A stretch of DNA of 8,187 nucleotides from an uncultured Victivallales bacterium (GTDB lineage: Bacteria > Verrucomicrobiota > Lentisphaeria > Oligosphaerales > JAFGRS01). The stretch is taken from NCBI GenBank assembly GCA_903834675.1, contig CAILKC010000243.1, positions 1 to 8,187 of the forward strand, given 5' to 3'. The notes under the pieces are model-generated. The model ran no database searches. It was not told the origin of the DNA and saw only the letters and a list, made by a program, of their open reading frames with translations. How positions within the stretch are numbered: position 1 is the first letter of the stretch; every line of letters starts with the position of its first letter. The position numbers and the translations under genes are program-made. Below, one piece after another: positions 7,601 to 8,187 of the stretch.

Positions 7601-7919
7601 GCTGTACGCGCTGCCGAAGATCGGCGGCGTCGGCGAGAAGGCGCCCGGGACGCCGGACTGGTCCGCGACGCTACCCCCGACACACCAGATCACCGCCCTG
7701 GTCCTCTGCCAGGATGGCGTGGTGGCCGCCGGTGGCGTGTATGCGGCGGACCCAGCAACCCCGGCCAAGGGGTTCGTGACGGTTCTGTCACGGGATGCGG
7801 GCAAGATCACGGTCGAGCGGCTCTTCGACGCGCCGGTGGTCTACAACGGCATTGCCGTCCTGGACAAGCAGGTCTGCGTCGCGCTCGACAATAGCTCAAT
7901 CTGCCTCGTCGGCGAGTGA
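4614..7919 (+). CDS. Exported PQQ-like beta-propeller protein with methyltransferase-like N-terminal domain
   Basis: This is a 1101-residue exported protein. Residues 1-28 are a signal peptide (MKRRDGLTKR, hydrophobic core, cut near AQA). Residues about 36-152 resemble a degenerate class I methyltransferase fold: GVG at 55-57, NLLVVPD at 120-126, EARRVLAPWGKLCV at 139-152. MDEWTHNVHGPDGN (169-182) marks entry into a propeller typical of planctomycete-type PQQ-like proteins. Blade signatures of the form D-x-x-(T/S/N)-G-x-x-x-W or close variants begin near 258, 306, 369, 448, 530, 727, 767 and 829. Insertions are a Pro/Ala-rich linker (410-442), a Cys-rich WCTCCPPQ (600-607) and a charged coiled coil (885-931). 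It probably acts in the periplasm. Enzymatic activity, PQQ binding and any BamB-like assembly role are unproven. ATG 4614 is chosen because GGGGAG lies about ten bases upstream and the signal peptide begins there; the frame stays open upstream to 4074 but reads as spacer. Confidence 0.88.
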   Translation: MKRRDGLTKRAVVWSCALGLLLTVPAQAADAGLGTEAAQLLKAWGRDQGLCALLGVGAPEAVQLATDLGASGRVLVHGIALDDASLARGRAGVSARGCDGAVTIERLPLQPLPYRNNLVNLLVVPDLAAATAAGYTEAEARRVLAPWGKLCVREQGQWRVSGKDMTPGMDEWTHNVHGPDGNRVSQDTSITFPVGYRWNGGLPFNIDNSKRTENRYASTRAMALADGRCFTFSDSVLENLRGAHFLGEELDQYVTACDAFSGMLLWRKRIGRVYYGGLWYMNIAPFAAVGDRVYTASEQGTLLVLDAATGETVRTVATTYPPGEILVDQGVLVVATWLGGTWLGESKVNVYERIRMHSGVSAGALEAYDAASGQRLWQVPSLATSIRSADGVVFASLREGPDLLEESQRLPPPKPKASAPVPAAVPAAPLAVQEPPPKRPPQGIVAFDLKTGTQRWQVKAEQISPKSFETDSMRVDTAGLGVVTVVLGQLSSESKSTVLSARSGECLIPVVSGLPVLVDGALHAGGKRYDPATGKEQGPSPYSLGGTVCTPSYIAGDIIVRNRGCSFSVGGKPVTYAGARGACGTASVPAYGAFYTPQNWCTCCPPQISGFICFGPIGSEPTAAQMTAAPVVEQGPAFAAALGAGVGDEAKEWPMVRRDATRSSATAAAVPAKLDLKWQRAIASPKLDSLVAANWREFLNSALTAPTAAGGLVTTAVMDANQVVGLDLASGEIRWRFTAGARVDSSPTLHRGLCLFGAHDGYAYALDSRNGQLKWKARLAPNDERMMSYGKIESPWPVVGSVLVTDGMAYASAGRSQGSDGGIVVRALSPQTGAVAWSKALPPTGNMPALRRNDLLFRMPDALQLMVTRLDPKTGELRPNPTREVHEYQDKLANTARRLAQLKEQLAAAKDGNPKLQEQIAKLEEEQKTLIASRPVGEIAPFVGGGSRGSEGYADWNWPRLGTRKFVQMNYGNLGGTLLSWDPTAVCRMNGDRQVSLYALPKIGGVGEKAPGTPDWSATLPPTHQITALVLCQDGVVAAGGVYAADPATPAKGFVTVLSRDAGKITVERLFDAPVVYNGIAVLDKQVCVALDNSSICLVGE

Positions 7920-7962
7920 GCCGGCCGCGGGGCGGCGCTGGGCGCAAGTCAGCTCCGTAGGG

Positions 7963-7990
7963 GTTTGCTTGTATGAGACTTGCAGCAAAC
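7963..7990 (+). terminator. Hairpin after the propeller gene
   Basis: GTTTGCT (7963-7969) and AGCAAAC (7984-7990) are perfect complements with a 14-base loop, beginning 43 bases after the TGA. It may stop or stabilise the transcript. The long loop and missing T-run make it a poor intrinsic terminator. Its loop and first downstream base include the left arm of the 11-base inverted repeat described for 7973-8185. Confidence 0.25.
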
Positions 7991-8017
7991 TCGTGTGCCA
8001 CCGGGCGCTTCCCATTC

Positions 8018-8049
8018 CGCCCTTCGTCCGCCGCGGCGGACGAAGGGCG
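8018..8049. repeat. Perfect 32-base palindrome
   Basis: The 16-base half CGCCCTTCGTCCGCCG (8018-8033) is followed immediately by its exact reverse complement (8034-8049), with no mismatch and no spacer. It could extrude a cruciform or form a very stable RNA hairpin on either strand, and so might serve as a strong transcription stop after the gene ending at 7919. A dispersed palindromic repeat or a dimeric protein site are alternatives. Confidence 0.9.
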
Positions 8050-8055
8050 TTGGAG

Positions 8056-8075
8056 GGCGCCGCTGCGTCGGCGCC
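8056..8075. repeat. GC hairpin
   Basis: GGCGCCG (8056-8062) and CGGCGCC (8069-8075) are complementary around the 6-base loop CTGCGT. It follows the 32-base palindrome by six bases and is part of the same structured stretch. Confidence 0.6.
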
Positions 8076-8091
8076 GCGGCGGCCACGCCGA

Positions 8092-8118
8092 TTCGACAGG
8101 CTCACGGTCTTCGACAGG
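8092..8118. repeat. Short direct repeat TTCGACAGG
   Basis: TTCGACAGG occurs at 8092-8100 and 8110-8118 with nine bases between, period 18. From memory, sequences of the form TTCGACAGGCTCA are frequent dispersed intergenic repeats in many environmental bacterial genomes. This looks like a degraded copy of that type. Confidence 0.45.
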
Positions 8119-8131
8119 GCCGCCCTCCAGG

Positions 8132-8157
8132 CGATCCGGCGCGTCCCGGCCGGATCG
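8132..8157. repeat. 9-base inverted repeat
   Basis: CGATCCGGC (8132-8140) and GCCGGATCG (8149-8157) are perfect complements around an 8-base loop. The CCGGATC portion resembles part of the left-edge array core GGCACCGGATC, but the match is only seven bases and may be chance. Confidence 0.6.
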
Positions 8158-8187
8158 GAAGGGGAACCGCGGCGGCAAGTCTCATTC

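Larger units (their letters stand above)
7973..8185. repeat. Interval bounded by an 11-base inverted repeat
   Basis: ATGAGACTTGC at 7973-7983 is matched by its exact reverse complement GCAAGTCTCAT at 8175-8185. Continuing inward gives 13 of 14 matches. The interval holds the 32-base palindrome, hairpins at 8056-8075 and 8132-8157, and a direct repeat TTCGACAGG (8092-8100 and 8110-8118). It contains no credible gene. The window ends two bases after the right arm, so target duplications cannot be judged. It may be a small non-autonomous element or a stack of intergenic repeats. Confidence 0.4.

Overview
The window is high-GC bacterial DNA (roughly two-thirds G+C by eye) with three full-length genes and unusually repeat-rich spacers. 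An exported PQQ-like propeller protein next to a ceramidase-superfamily hydrolase, with hairpin-forming repeats in every long intergenic stretch, fits the Planctomycetota/Verrucomicrobiota/Lentisphaerota group. That placement is inferred from gene content and style; there is no rRNA or marker gene here to prove it.

Layout. Positions 1-309 are an open frame entering from the left edge, perhaps the tail of a gene. Its last two thirds run through a compound tandem repeat (105-274) built on the 11-base core GGCACCGGATC. Positions 329-645 hold a cluster of small hairpins, including two partial copies of one mosaic repeat. Positions 646-869 lead into gene 1 (870-2783, +), a secreted family 5 solute-binding protein of the YejA type with no permease genes beside it. 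Only 38 bases separate it from the convergent gene 2 (2822-4129, -), a short ceramidase-superfamily protein that keeps the metal-site motifs but has Asn where the catalytic Ser should be. The 484-base divergent spacer 4130-4613 holds a folded leader candidate on the gene 2 side, a widely separated 15-base perfect inverted repeat (4302-4316 and 4461-4475), and a sigma70-like promoter candidate for gene 3. Gene 3 (4614-7919, +) encodes an exported 1101-residue protein: signal peptide, methyltransferase-like N-terminal domain, PQQ-like propeller repeats, a Pro/Ala linker and a coiled coil. The right edge (7920-8187) has no gene. It holds a perfect 32-base palindrome, two more hairpins, a direct repeat and an 11-base inverted repeat.

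How the genes fit together. Genes 1 and 3 make exported proteins; gene 2 has no visible signal. Genes 2 and 3 are divergent and could be co-regulated from the shared spacer. Peptide or muropeptide capture (gene 1) and amide-bond hydrolysis (gene 2) would suit scavenging, but nothing in the sequence ties them into one pathway. No defence system, CRISPR array, tRNA, rRNA or intact transposase gene is visible. The most unusual content is the non-coding repeat architecture.
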